Below are positions 21,940 through 33,673 of a stretch of DNA of 64,000 nucleotides, piece by piece. Location of the stretch: assembly GCF_910592395.1 (NCBI RefSeq), contig NC_088325.1, positions 3,255,501 through 3,319,500 on the forward strand. The letters run 5' to 3'. Origin of the DNA: Lineus longissimus. Its lineage: Eukaryota > Nemertea > Pilidiophora > Heteronemertea > Lineidae. Numbering within the stretch: the stretch's first letter is position 1; each line of letters begins with the position of its first letter. Below the pieces are notes generated by a model. The model was not told where the DNA came from. It searched no databases and saw only the letters and a list, made by a program, of their open reading frames with translations. The translations under genes and the position numbers were made by a program.

Positions 21940-22740
21940 ACGGCGTTTAATTTCATTACATTTATTAGCCCCTGCTGGCTAATGCCTAAGGACCCAACGA
22001 AATGTGATTCGTGGGGGTCGGTGTAACATGCAATTTTTACCAAGATACCATTCCTACTCTAAGAGATTAAGATTGCGTTGATATATCTCATGATGGTACT
22101 GCCTAAGGACACAAGCGAAACGTGATTCGTGGAGGTCGGTGTTGATTTCATCTTTATTGCGAAATAATCATATTCTGTAAGAAAATCTTTATGAAAATAC
22201 CATTCCTTCTCTAAGGGATAAAGATAACGATGATATTTTTCATGATTGCATCTCGCTCTGGCTATAATCGAATCACCGTTTGTTAATGTTGATATACTCT
22301 GAATCACGACGTACCACGATCGGCAGAAGCTCGACCAAAATGTCCAGATTTGTATCCGGTTACGCATGCGCATAACATATTATCTTCTAGAAGCGGCTTG
22401 GTTACTTTTGAAACTTATCAATGCGCATGTTAACGGGGTGCAAAATCCATAAATTTTGTTCCGATTTTTGCCGACCGTGGTGTTCAGTCAACGACGTAAA
22501 AGCACATATTTATCATGATGCCATCTTGGCTAGATGGATTTCTGCGAAACGCCATCTGCTGCTTAATGATGATAAATGATAATGCACACTATATTGATTA
22601 TATGTTTGTGGAGGATAATATCATAGTCATATTTAAGATGACTGTGTTGTTGTTTATTGCAGTCATTATGAGAATACCATTGCTACTCCGAGGAATAAAG
22701 ATAGTATCGTGATCAATCTATGGATGTCATCGAAACGCCG
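21940..22740 (+). repeat. Repeat family 3 cluster: stem-loops and diverged tandem segments
   Basis: Two stem-loop words, GGACCCAACGAAATGTGATT/CGTGGGGGTC (about 21990) and GGACACAAGCGAAACGTGAT/CGTGGAGGTC (about 22098), match those near 12128 and 14264. Three diverged segments share ATACCATTCCTACTCTAAG-like and AAAGATWRYG-like words (about 22046, 22198 and 22672). The frames over the cluster, such as the 104-codon minus frame, carry no known motif. Confidence 0.4.
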
Positions 22741-22744
22741 TCTG

Positions 22745-23348
22745 TCGCGGAATGATAATAAATGATAAAGGCATACTATCAATTTGATTATAATCTTCGT
22801 AGAGCATAATAATCTACCAAAGTAAACGGTTGACCTTTCTGGGGCATTGAGAAAACTCCCTGATAGCACAGAACTACGCCGTACAATTAATACCTATTCA
22901 CACTCGTTTTCTGCTTCAGTGGTTAAAAACACAGGCAAGAGAATGCGAAAAAGAAATGAGTTATGTTGTTCATGATAATGTATGGCTGTCTCGTCTGGGT
23001 AATTTACGGTAATTCAATGAACCCAAGGCTCTATAACATTTAGCGAGCAAGAGCAGTTTGTAAACCTAAAGGGAGTCTACATGGAAAAGCCAGGTAGGTC
23101 AGATTAAGTTACACGTATTCGCCAATAGGGGTCACTCCTGTCTGCAAGTACAACGAAACTATTACGCTTGTCTGAGGAATATTTGATGGCAAGTCATGAA
23201 CATGATCAAGTGTGTTAGTCACCTGAAGATGGAGAATTTGAACCCCAGGTTCCTGTCTATAGTCCCCCTTTTAGAAGCGAGTAGATTACCAGGATGGGCA
23301 AAGGTTCTGTATCTTTTGTACGGCATTCTGTCGTATTCATTTCGCCTG
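22745..23348. other. No supported gene
   Basis: A/T-rich sequence with only short frames and no recognised repeat. Confidence 0.4.
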
Positions 23349-23807
23349 CATTGGTAATTGCATTTGTAATTGCATTTGTAATTGCATTTGTAATTGCGTT
23401 GGTAGTTGCATTGGTAATTGCATTGGTAATTGCCTTGGTAATTGCCTTGGTAATTGCCTTGGTAATTGCCTTGGTAATTGCCTTGGTAATTGCCTTGGTA
23501 ATTGCCTTGGTAATTTCCTTGGTAATTGCCTTGGTAATTGCCTTGGTAATTGCCTTGGTAATTGCCTTGGTAATTGCCTTGGTAATTGCCTTGGTAATTG
23601 CATTGGTAATTGCATTGGTAATTGCATTGGTAATTGCATTGGTAATTGCATTGGTAATTGCATTGGTAATTGCATTGGTAATTGCATTGGTAATTGCATC
23701 GGTAACTGCATCGGTAATTGCATCGGTAATTGCATCGGTAATTGCATCGGTAATTGCATCGGTAATTGCATCGGTAATTGCATCGGTAATTGCATCGGTA
23801 ATTGCAA
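23349..23807. repeat. 12-bp minisatellite, about 38 units
   Basis: The unit is GGTAATTGCATT. Variants are arranged in blocks: TGTAATTGCATT units at the left edge, then GGTAATTGCCTT units (about 23429-23600, with one TTCCTT variant), then GGTAATTGCATT (about 23600-23698), then GGTAATTGCATC at the right end. Because 12 is a multiple of 3 and the unit has no stop in most frames, long frames appear on both strands (LVIA, NYQC/NYQG, ITNA/ITKA and QLPM/QLPR repeats). These are by-products. The clustering of variants implies growth by duplication of local blocks. A real repeat protein cannot be excluded, but there is no initiation context or flanking exon. Confidence 0.9.
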
Positions 23808-23935
23808 TAAATGCAAAATGTAAAGTCAACCACTTTAGCTGCCATGCCCAAGGGGTTCAACCACCATTGCAAAACTAACCGGTCATGTCAGTGAGTGTAT
23901 CTAAATAAAATGAATATATAATTCCTTTCACAATA

Positions 23936-24114
23936 CAGTGGAACCTCCCTTAGTGGACATTTCTCTATTAAGAACAACCTCTCAATTAATGACACTAGTT
24001 TTGGTCCCAAATTTAGTTCTTTCAATTTACTTTCATCTTTCTAATCAGGACACCTCTCTATTAAGGACAGCACTTGTTGGTCCCGAGGGTGTCCTTAATA
24101 GAGAGGTTCTACTA
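23936..24114. mobile_element. Short pogo/Tigger-type MITE, copy 2
   Basis: The left end reads CAGTGGAACCTCCCTTAGTG; the reverse complement of the right end reads TAGTAGAACCTCTCTATTAA. TA flanks both sides (23934-23935, 24115-24116). The interior carries inverted-sense copies of the phrase CACCTCTCTATTAAGGACA. This is the best-preserved member of the family also seen at 6003-6158 and 37310-37482. It is 179 bp with no protein. Confidence 0.65.
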
Positions 24115-24116
24115 TA

Positions 24117-27100
24117 ATTCCAACAGCTATCATGTGTGCTGCTGGTCTCCCAAGCTACGGATTTCACTGAAGCGGGGTGATTCAATAAAAGTACGGCAGA
24201 CTTATTGTTTTTGGGCTCCCTAACAAAAACAGAAATGGTTGTTGGTTAGAATATGTGAGTGCAGGTGTGAATTTCTGAGTGAATTACCCGTAGTCTTCTC
24301 ATCTTACCACTCATATAACTTTGTTGATTTTGTATGAAAAACCAATATTGACGTTGCGGGTTTTTTTTATCAAGCCTGTATATCTCGAACAATATTGCCA
24401 AAGTTATTTTCCGTCTCTTACCTTTTTCCAAGCAAGGACATATTGATGTTTTATTGTCTTTCTCCTATTTCTGTATTAGCCATTAGCCGAAAAGCCCCAG
24501 CTATTCTCGTTTTCAACAACAATAGCTTATATCCAGACATTGTCAATGTTATGATCATAGTGAGTACATTCCTTTCACGATGTCTTCAGTGAAGTACTAC
24601 GGTACTGATGTTGTTGTTCTACGAGGACGAATGCTACTTAAGTCATTGACAGTGGCCACTGCAGTTTAGCAGAATCTTCGGAAATGTGGAAACTGGCGGA
24701 AACCGCCTAAAAACGATTTGAGAATACATGTATCAACACAAAAACACGATGACTATTGGTAACATTTGCCACGGCTGATGTTAAAAATGCAGGCCATTTT
24801 TTCATGCATTTTGCGTACCTTCCTAGATGCTTGATAAATACATGTATAGTGGTTTACGATTGATACATGACATTTTTATTAAATATGAGGTATCGATGTC
24901 CTCATACTCTTCAAATTTATTTATTTATTCATTTTCTTTATTGATTTGTTAAAATCTCCCTTTCTACAGAACGGTAAATCAGACAACTAAATTGTTTTAA
25001 CTAGAAGTCTTGCTAAAAGGGTTGTCTTTGATATCCGAATGAAGGACTTCCCTCAGAGAGTCCACCACCCCACCCGGCCGCGTCGCGATTGACCGGGAGC
25101 GCGGAGCCACCCAGCCGTTTCCGCAAACGCGACCAAAGAAGGAGAAAGACTTATCGTACTAATGAACCAACTGAGGGTATCCTCCATCCGAAGGCATTCA
25201 CATATGTCTTGATAAAAGAGTAACCATCAGGTCCCTAACAGGGAAATGCCTTTTAAAAATAGAGTATTATAAAGGGGAGCATTCAAAATCATTTATCACA
25301 GATGCGATGCTCCCAATACCCAGAGCAAACGACACTTTAGAATGCTGAGCTCTCATGATGTTTCAGCCCAGTTTCCGCATATTCCGCTTATTCTGCTGCT
25401 TCCATAGATTCCACTGAATCACCATGGCCATTGGCAGTAGAGTTAGGCCAAACACCTTAACTGGTCGTCTCATTCTTGTAAACCATACCAATAAAAAAAA
25501 GACTAATCTTTGTTACTTCTCGACATCAAGGAGAACGAACAATATCGAAGCCATTGGCATGATTTTGAGTACTGCATTGGACTGACCACGTCATCGCGAT
25601 CGACATGTACAGGAACTATGACTTCCCGAATTGACGGAACGGAGCGGAATGAACAAAATATGGCGGAACGGTCTCTGATTGAGATCATCCAGAAATTCCT
25701 AAAGCAGTCGCGACGATGTATTCCTGTTGAAGGACTAGCGGAAGATACCAACATGGTTCTTGTGAAGAGTGCCCAACAGATACATACAACCGTATTTAAG
25801 TTGTCACAAAGTGTCGGTATATACCTTTCTTGTTTAAATGATAAATGCATGCCAGGACTGCCTTCTAGCTTTACAATATAATGTCATTGGTCTAGATCCG
25901 GAATCATCTCGCCCTAAGATACTGTTCCCTAAAATGTGAAAATTTTGTGTTGAAGCATGATATGACTACGTTCCATCACATTCCGTGTATTCCGTTCATT
26001 TTGTCAATTCCGATGTCGCCCATGAATAATCCGTTATCAAAGGGCAGAGCTTGTCTGAAAGCTGATATTAGTCACTACAGCTGACTAAAGTTTATTCACG
26101 ACGTGCATTAAAGGATTACCCATTTGTTTCCTTCATAGGTCGTTTTCTGCAGCAAATCAAAAACTTGCCGTTTTTGACAAGTTTGCGATGATGGAAACAA
26201 TAAACCACATATGCAAAACCCAGTGGACTCACGCCCTAAATTACTTTGCAACATGCAGCAATTCGAAAAATTGATATACGCACCAATGTATTCAGATCTA
26301 TCTGAGTTCTGGAGCTCTGTGTTGAATGTTTCTAGGACAGCCGACTATGTCACTGAAAACGGACTGACTGTCTAGCGGGCATCTCAAAAATTCCGAACGC
26401 TGAAGAAGACGAAAATATTTGCAAAGTGAGATACGTAAGGCATCGTTTTGACGGAAATCCCGCCAGGATTGCTCTGTGTGGTATTTTGAGAAGAGAAACA
26501 CGAAAACCCAACGAGGATTTGACATTGTCTAACACTAATTCATCTGATAAAATTATGGCCAACTGTACGTTTTACATGGTACCGTCTCGTAATTACAAGG
26601 TAGGGTTTCACAAGTCTTTCTTACAGTTAGCCAAAACTCTTCCAAGTGGGTCGTTCCATTTTTATGAACAAGAGTTGCAACAAAAATAAGGAAATATCAT
26701 TACGTTTTTTGTACCAGTGCCGGTTTTGGAATAAACCATCGTGAGAGTCATATCGTGGAGGTGGTGTTATCAAGATTTGCCTTTGATTAGTCTGCGGAAC
26801 AATGGGAAGTTAGGCCGAAAGGCAAGCGGGCTTTTTTTAAAAACAATAGACCGTGCGTTGGTCTTGGCCTCAATTCTTCAACTGTGAGGTTGGGGTAAAA
26901 AAGCGCAATGATCAAGGCATTGCGCATCAGTTTCCTATGACAACAGATAATTTCTTGTTTAGTGTCGTACTCTTGTGACGACGTTGTTGTACTACGAGCC
27001 TAAATGCTTCGTATGCCGTTGATAATGTTCCTGAGTACTATCATCCTCAGACTTACCGCATGCGAAGAAGTCGTTGCAATCGTACAGCATCATATCTAAC

Positions 27101-28012
27101 AGTATGCATGCACTTGTTAATCGAAACGTCACTTATTATGGTATCATTCGGGTATTTAGAAGTGATTTTTTTGCCTGGTGACGAAGCAGAGTGTCCGCGG
27201 TATTTGTCAAATCACCTAGCCTTGCCATTGGTACCGGTTGTTTCGTGATACTAGCACTGTTTACTAGCGTACGTTTGGCCTTTTCCGGTTGGTCACTTCC
27301 GGGAAGCAAATGGAAGGAAGTCTTTTCATTGGGACCAATCGTATTTGTCGCAAAAGTGCTACTCTACGGCCATCTTAAGCACACATCGTTGCATAAAACC
27401 CCACAAATGAGTTGTTTTCATGAATATCGTGGTCGTGATTTCATAATTTCTACCAAAATAGCCATTTGTTTACGAATGATCTCCTTGATATATATTTTGA
27501 AGTATCTACTAGTGTATGATATCTAGCTACGCGATTGTGATCAGGTGCAGCGGTACCCACAGGTTGAGAGCAGTTAATTGAGCAAAATATCGAAGCCCTA
27601 CGTAGAAGAACTAACCTCGACAATATACCTTGGCCGCAGACTTCGATATTATGTATTTTGCATGCTGTATTACTAATCGTGTTTTTCTTTCTACTTATAG
27701 GTACGTTACATCGCGACCAGGGTGATGGTAGGTCATTTTAAATTGCTAGCAATGATTGCCACGTGTTCTAGTGACCCATTTAACCGCAAATATGTGGAAA
27801 ACCCCACTCTTTGTCGTTTTGGCTGGGCTTGTATACGTTACACGTGCACTGCAGGCACGAGCTTAGTTGTAACCAACGATAGCCATGTCTTCTAATTATA
27901 TGTGGACAACATGCGATTTTTATCATTTTGACTAGTCTTGGACAATGTGTGATGTACTACTGGCACGAGCTGACATGACTGAGCCGTCAAATTAGTGGTC
28001 CTACACTCAAGA
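24117..28012. other. No supported gene; one family 3 repeat remnant
   Basis: The longest frames (25503-25850 minus and 25510-25881 plus) lie over each other on opposite strands and lack recognisable motifs. At about 26735-26890 the words GGAGGTGGTGTTATCAAGAT, AAGTTAGGCCGAAAGGCAAG and CGGGCTTTTTTTAAAAACAA match the repeat at 14340-14520. Around 25600-25990 the words GGAACGGAGCGGAATGAACA and TTCCGTGTATTCCGTTCATT suggest a weak inverted relationship, but the ends cannot be fixed. Confidence 0.4.
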
Positions 28013-28110
28013 AATAAAGGTTTTTCATCTCTTGAAAACGCTTTAATTGATTTTCGGCCAGCACAAATATGAAAGTCAACGGCACCTCAAGATGCTTCAC
28101 GATGCCACTG
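28013..28110 (+). repeat. One-ended relative of the 16533-16835 MITE
   Basis: AAATAAAGGTTTTTCATCTC, TTTAATTGATTTTCGGCC and AGCACAAATATG match the left terminus of that element. No matching right terminus is seen nearby. Confidence 0.45.
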
Positions 28111-31100
28111 CAGGCCGTGATCTTGCCAGCATATAAAGGCAAACACACTAGGATTCCTAAAGGCGGGCCGATTCTGAGCTGGGGGCTCGGGGTCGGTTCT
28201 TGAATTGGGCGGGTCAGCGGTGTTTGGGCTTGGGAGAGTCAAGTTGGGAATAAGTCGGTGGGGCCGGGATGGTTGTCAATGAAGAGGCAGCAGCCATGAT
28301 TTAAAAGAGTTTAATGATGTTATAGTGTCTCGTAAGCCTTCATAGGCTGGCATTATTGTACGTAATGGTGACACTTTAATAAATAAATATATACATGTAT
28401 ACGTATACAAAGATGGCCTAAATGAAGCCAATTTTGTAAACTCAATTTTCATTTTTGAAAGGTGAATCGTCTTGTGGTGCCGTAGACTATTGGGTTATGG
28501 TTTCTTGAGTTACTGTGGCAAGCCATTTTGTCTCAACGAACAAGACACAAAAGAGCAGTCTTTCCAACTAAAAATAAAAACCAGACGTACAATAAACAAA
28601 GAAAAATAAGGCCAATTGAATCCCTCTCTCGCCGTTGTACATGTACTCTTATATATCGTATTTTTGAATATGAATATGATGGTCATGGGCATCATAGCAC
28701 ACTCGAAAATAATCCTTCAATCTATTGGTACGATTTCAAAAACTCGTAGGACTTTCCTTTCTCGTTAAAAACGGATTAACTTTTCAACGTCATTTGAATT
28801 CGATATCTCCAGACATCTGATCTTCATTCAAAATTGATTCAACTGTCGCCAGATTAAAGTTTTCTTACCAATTGACGATATCGGATCGCTGTTGGTGTGT
28901 TAATTTGCGCTGAATCTATAACCAGATTGCGCAAAATACTTTTAGGTCATTTTGAAAATGCCCTTTTCACAGGCAACTCGAGTTTAGCATGACATAAAAA
29001 TCAATTTTTAAATCAAATAAATACCGAAATCATTCAAAATATCATGAACATTAAAAGACATGGTCGGTGTGGACAACGTCAAGTAAATTGCTTGAATAAG
29101 TGAGCTCATGTCATGGTAAACTCCAGTTGGCTGTGAAAATGGCTGATATTTATTTTCGCAAGCCATCTATTTTGTATTACGTCTTTTATTCTCGCGAGTT
29201 GAAATTATTCGCGGGAAATCAGCAAAAATAAAACGCCTGCGAAAAAAATGGCGGTTTACAGTAAACCTACGGTAAAGGCCTACGCCGTTCGTTAAAATTT
29301 GAAATTTGAAATTTCAATTTGAAACTTCCCAATTGCGTCTATACATACTAAATAGCATTGCCATTGTGAAGACAGTGCAAGTCCTATAATTGCCAGGTTT
29401 CAGCAAATTTGAATGCATAATAACTGCACAACGGCCTTGTATGAAATTGCATTTCTATTTTTCTGGACCATCTGTAATTACGAACGGCGAACTCCTTTTA
29501 AATGTTTTAGTCTGATAATAACCTCCACTTGTAGTCGAGTGTAGATGATATCGGCATGACTAGAAACCTCTGAGGTTACTTTACCTTTAACTTTGAAAAC
29601 TACATGTATAGAATGTTTGTATTTTACAAATCTTGTGTTTCGTCTTGCCTTAAGTCTCTATCTGCTCACAGGCAATCGCGTATAACTTGGCAATCTCTTA
29701 AATGTATCATAGTCATGATGGTTAATATATGAAGATTATCCCCTTAAAACATGCCAACAGCGATGTAATACTATAATGCTAGTTTGGAAGCAATATTTGC
29801 TGGTAATACCATTATTGGACTCTGCACGGCGTCGTATATGTAATCGACTTATTTTTTCTACGAGACAACGGGATAGTTTCGCACTTTTTTCCGCTGCGTG
29901 TTATCAGGCTGCATTGGAGAGTTTGCGCTTCATTTGCGACTACCACTACACCTTCAACTTTGAGAGAGAATTACAGAAGTCTTGAAGCTGAACTGGTGTT
30001 TAAAACATGGTCGTTTAAGATATGGCGGCTGCCCGCTGTGCTTTTTAAACCTGGCAGTGGAGTCTTTTATGGAGACAATTCAACTTTAAGTAAACTTCCG
30101 TTCAACTGATAACTGAACAACGTTTTCACTGATTAACAACGTGTACCTGCACAGTTTTTTTTAAATTCCACATCATACTTGTGAATAAGGCAGAAATAGT
30201 GCAGTACTATACCAAGTCGTGGATGCTCTTGCATACGCGTGCGTGCAGAAAATATGACAATTTCATGCATCGTGCCAAGTCACATGTACAAACCACATTG
30301 AATTCGGTGTTTTTGGCCCACCCGATTCACCGGAAAACAAGCAAATGCCTTTAGCTGTTTTGCGGCGTTGTCCATGAACCATAATGTAATATTGTAATAA
30401 TAGTGTAACCAGCTTATTTTGAATTGATTTCTTTATTTGATATGTCATCTTCGGTTTTTTTTCGAGGCAAATTGCAAATTCACCATTCATAGCTCGAGAG
30501 TGCCGATTTAAGATGCAGAACGTAGCCTTCGGCGTTGTTTCGCTGTCGTCGTTCCTCACAAAATGCCCTTGAGGCCTTCGAACAATCCCAGATTAAGAAT
30601 TTTTAGTTCTGTTTAATGAGTTGTGATCTCTTTTCTAATGTTGCTCCGACAGCGGTTAATGTTATTTGAATAGCAAGGTTTTTAAAGGGTAAGCCGACAA
30701 CCTCATCCATCAACCAGAGAAAAATGGGAATTTCCCTCGCATGGTGCCGTTTCATTCGCCAGGCCGAAAGTACTTGATCAATTGAAGAAAGAACTTGATC
30801 AATTTCCACTTGACGCCTTACATCTAAAATCGCCATACGCGCACTGATTGGTCGACTCAAAAATATATATGGGATTTATTCCTAAAAAATAGCACAGGGA
30901 TAGCCCGGCCTATTCTGGAAACAGCTCCACGCACGGGCGTTACATAGCAAATACATTACAGAGCCGGGCCCTCCGTCTGCTTTGGAGCTATGTGCAAATT
31001 GGCTAAACAGCGTATGGCTAGAATTCCTGGCCTTTCCCAAAGGCGCACCTAAGCTCGATGTACAGCGGAGCGTAGCGTAGCACACCGAGCTTATTTCGAC

Positions 31101-31153
31101 GGGCTAGGTAAAAGCGAATTTCGCACGAGCAGTACAATGGTCTTACCCTATGG
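28111..31153. other. No supported gene
   Basis: A G-rich patch at about 28160-28270 has several GGG runs on the plus strand. The rest is A/T-rich with frames under 100 codons and no recognised family. The small repeat ACTTGATCAATT occurs twice near 30772-30803. Confidence 0.4.
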
Positions 31154-31806
31154 GCGGTTATTACCGCAAATAAAGACAAACCAAAGCAAAGACACTTGTG
31201 TTGCATATCAAGGACACGTATATTGATACTCCTATGTGTGCCACATCAAAGACATCTAACGATGCGAAGTCAACAGACGGCGCTACCGTCTTGGGAAAAG
31301 TAAAAACGACATCGACAACTTCAGGTTTTTGTTGATATAAGCGACTAGCGGGAAAATGCACATGTGTTGTTATGTCACTATTGCATCTATTCCTAGTAGA
31401 CTGTCGTATTTTGAGATCCCCTTTCTTTTCAACATCATCAATCATACTAGTATATCATAACCATGGATAGAGATAAGTTAGGAAACTGTGTCAACCTCCT
31501 TCAACTTTTTACTTTTCCCAAGACGGTGGCGCCGTCTGTTGACTTCGCATCGTTATCTTTGACGTGGTGTATGGTCCAGAGAGGTATTGCCTTCATGTCT
31601 TATCTGTGCTGTGTATGGCTCATGAAAACAACTGCCCATCCCAGAGAGGTTGCGGTCTAGTTTTATCTATGCTGTATCAAACAAAAACTAAACATGCATT
31701 CCAGATGTCTTTGATGTGGCACACATAGGAGTATCAATCTACGTGTCCTTGATATGCTACACAAGTGTCTTTGCTTTGGTTTGTCTTTATTTGCGGTAAT
31801 AACCGC
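31154..31806. mobile_element. Foldback element with long inverted arms
   Basis: The left arm (31154-31306) is mirrored almost base for base by two blocks on the right: 31703-31806 pairs with 31154-31257, and 31507-31554 pairs with 31258-31306. Both outer ends are GCGGTTATTACCGC-type palindromes running into AAATAAAGACAAACCAAAGC. The right arm is interrupted at about 31555-31702 by 148 bp that begins with a second version of the TCTTTGACGTGGTGT word, so it arose partly by internal duplication. No transposase frame. This fits a non-autonomous foldback/MITE element; the superfamily is unknown. Confidence 0.7.
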
Positions 31807-31902
31807 CGATATTACCCCTAACTTCAGTCGGTATCAAAACAACTGATGCATCATCAGTCATACGACTGTATAAATGGAACTGTGCAGCGGGCCCTACTTT
31901 CC

Positions 31903-32045
31903 ACGTGCTCATCAGGCCGAGACTAGCTTACTGATCCCCACCGGACTTATTAACAGGAATTGAGAAAGTGCATTTTCTCGGCGGGGGGGGGTGAAAATAT
32001 AAAAAGTAGGCTTAACCGCTAGTCGTGCGAAATCGCATTTAAGAG
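31903..32045 (-). repeat. Dispersed repeat family 4, minus-strand copy
   Basis: CACGTGCTCATCAGGCCGAG, ACTGATCCCCACCGGACTTA, TTCTCGGCGG and TCGTGCGAAATCGCATTTAA match the family described at 20306-20442. A run of 10 G (about 31983-31992) interrupts the GGCGGTGAAAAT core. Confidence 0.5.
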
Positions 32046-32719
32046 CGGTACCGACTCCAGAGAACGAAAACGATGTTAACGCAGAATCGGTCTTGGAAGT
32101 CAAGCCGCGCATTATCAGTTAAAAAAGTGTTCGTAGCCGGAAAGCAATTACGCCTTGATGATGCCGCAAGTCGTTTTCCGCCCGTTTTATAACGACATGG
32201 AATGGGAAACCACACTGAAACTGATGACATCGCGCTAAAATCGACCTCGATCACTTTGTTCTCGTTTTCCGAGTCGGGGCTGATTTTTATCCACACTTTC
32301 CTGCTATGAGTGAAACTGCTTACGTAAATTGAGACTTCATAATCGTCGCTGGGCGTTTTCAACTCGAGTAACACTACCTTGTGGGGTTTTTTTCACTGTA
32401 AGTCTTAATTACTGCACCAATCTGTTAATTTCCAGGTTATTAAATTTTAGATTGAAGTAATTTTTGCCCAGGGGCGGATCTGACGGTATCAGCAGTATGC
32501 ATTTGCTGTTGTTTAGTTTGAGGTCACTGCACATCACACATTGAGGTTCCGTAGTGTAGTCAGACGTACAAATCCGTGCTCACTTTCGGCATAAAATTAT
32601 ATGAAGGGTATGTCGTTTGGAATAAAACTGTGCCAACTGATGTATCATATTAACTATGTCACTTACATTCGGGTGACTGAAGGGCCTAAAAGTTGTACAT
32701 TGTATATAATTCTATATAC

Positions 32720-32960
32720 AATGCTGAATTGTGGAGCTGAATTGTTGGCCAAAACCTTGGCTCTGCCTCGGTTTTGGTCAACATTTTAGCTCCACCCTCG
32801 CAGTTTTGGTGAGACAACCAACCCCTCCAGTTCGGTATCAATTCATCAATACCGCGAGGGTGGAGCTAAAATGTAGACAAAAACCGAGTCGTTGGCTACA
32901 TTTTAGTTCCACCCGAGCGGTTTTGGTGAGACAATCAATACCAACAGCGAGGTATCAATT
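32720..32960. repeat. Repeat family 5 with 34-bp palindrome arms
   Basis: Arms at 32768-32801 and 32854-32887 are inverted copies with two differences, built on ACATTTTAGCTCCACCCTCG. A third, direct partner follows (ACATTTTAGTTCCACCCGAG, about 32901-32920). The words GGTTTTGGTGAGACAA and GGTATCAATT recur on either side. A related single segment adjoins the repeat at 21238-21425. No gene is seen; the 85-codon frame across it is incidental. Confidence 0.5.
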
Positions 32961-33280
32961 TTATTCTAAAGCATCTCAAATTAGATAACGACTAATGTGG
33001 TTTTAAATCCCTTTTGACTGCTTCCATATTTTGCACCAATTCAAGCGGTTATGGTGCAACCATATCCGCTGAATTCAAAATGAAGCACCGTAGGCGCATA
33101 GTGTATTTACACTGTAAACTGCGGTTCATTATAACAAGAATAGCTGTCATGGCTGTACTACCGCTGCGGTCGTTAAGCTGACTCTCAATTAACCTGCAGC
33201 TATTGTTGAGCGTCAAATTTGTTTCGATGTCAGACTTAATCATGTTAATGAGTGTGTTCAAATCGGAACGAATTAACGTT

Positions 33281-33441
33281 ATAGTAGGATCATATCACAG
33301 AATAACCCCAAAAAAATTGCAAGAAAACGTTTTATGGTGTTATTCTCTAGATATTGGTCCAGAGAACAACATATCAAAAGTTGGCAGCAATTGGGCCTCC
33401 GCAAAGGGTCTAAATATGACGTCAAACAAAATGGCCGCCAT
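33281..33441 (+). repeat. Left terminal inverted repeat of the 3.4-kb element
   Basis: Landmarks in order: AGTAGGATCA, AACCCCAAAAAAATTGCAAG, AAAACGTTTTATGGTGTTAT, GTCCAGAGAACAACATATCA, AAAGTTGGCAG, GCCTCCGCAAAGGGTCTAAA, TATGACGTCAAA and ATGGCCGCCAT. All recur inverted at 36536-36705 with few substitutions and a small indel near the tip. Confidence 0.85.
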
Positions 33442-33574
33442 TTGACCAAAATTCCCTATATTTCATATATCGTTTGACATAAACAGTAGTGAACCACTTC
33501 AAACGTGCAACATACCGTAGAAAATATTGTCTTAGAAGTCATGAAATTGATATGTGGATCCTGGAGTTATGTGA

Positions 33575-33602
33575 TGACGTCACGACGTCATCAATGACGT
33601 CA
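33575..33602. promoter_or_regulatory. TGACGTCA cluster, left side of the element
   Basis: Two exact TGACGTCA palindromes (33575-33582, 33595-33602) flank a partial CGACGTCA (33583-33590). A further exact copy lies in the terminal repeat (33417-33424). TGACGTCA is the established CREB/ATF (CRE) site. It could equally be a subterminal binding site for the element's own protein. No binding is shown by the sequence. Confidence 0.45.
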
Positions 33603-33673
33603 TGATTGGAAATTTGCAATCTGATGGTAAATTCAAATTTGTTAAACTTCAATTCGCATGAAACAGTCAATAA

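Noticed and set aside
23349-23807. CRISPR-like array
   Set aside because: There are no unique spacers; the 12-bp units are directly abutting, and the DNA is clearly eukaryotic.
23219-23878. Long frames (159-217 codons) on both strands at 23.2-23.9 kb
   Set aside because: They are produced by a 12-bp tandem repeat that lacks stop codons in most frames; no exon borders or flanking coding sequence support a protein.
25503-25881. Pair of 115- and 123-codon frames on opposite strands
   Set aside because: No motif, no splice partner, and complementary frames over the same DNA are expected by chance.
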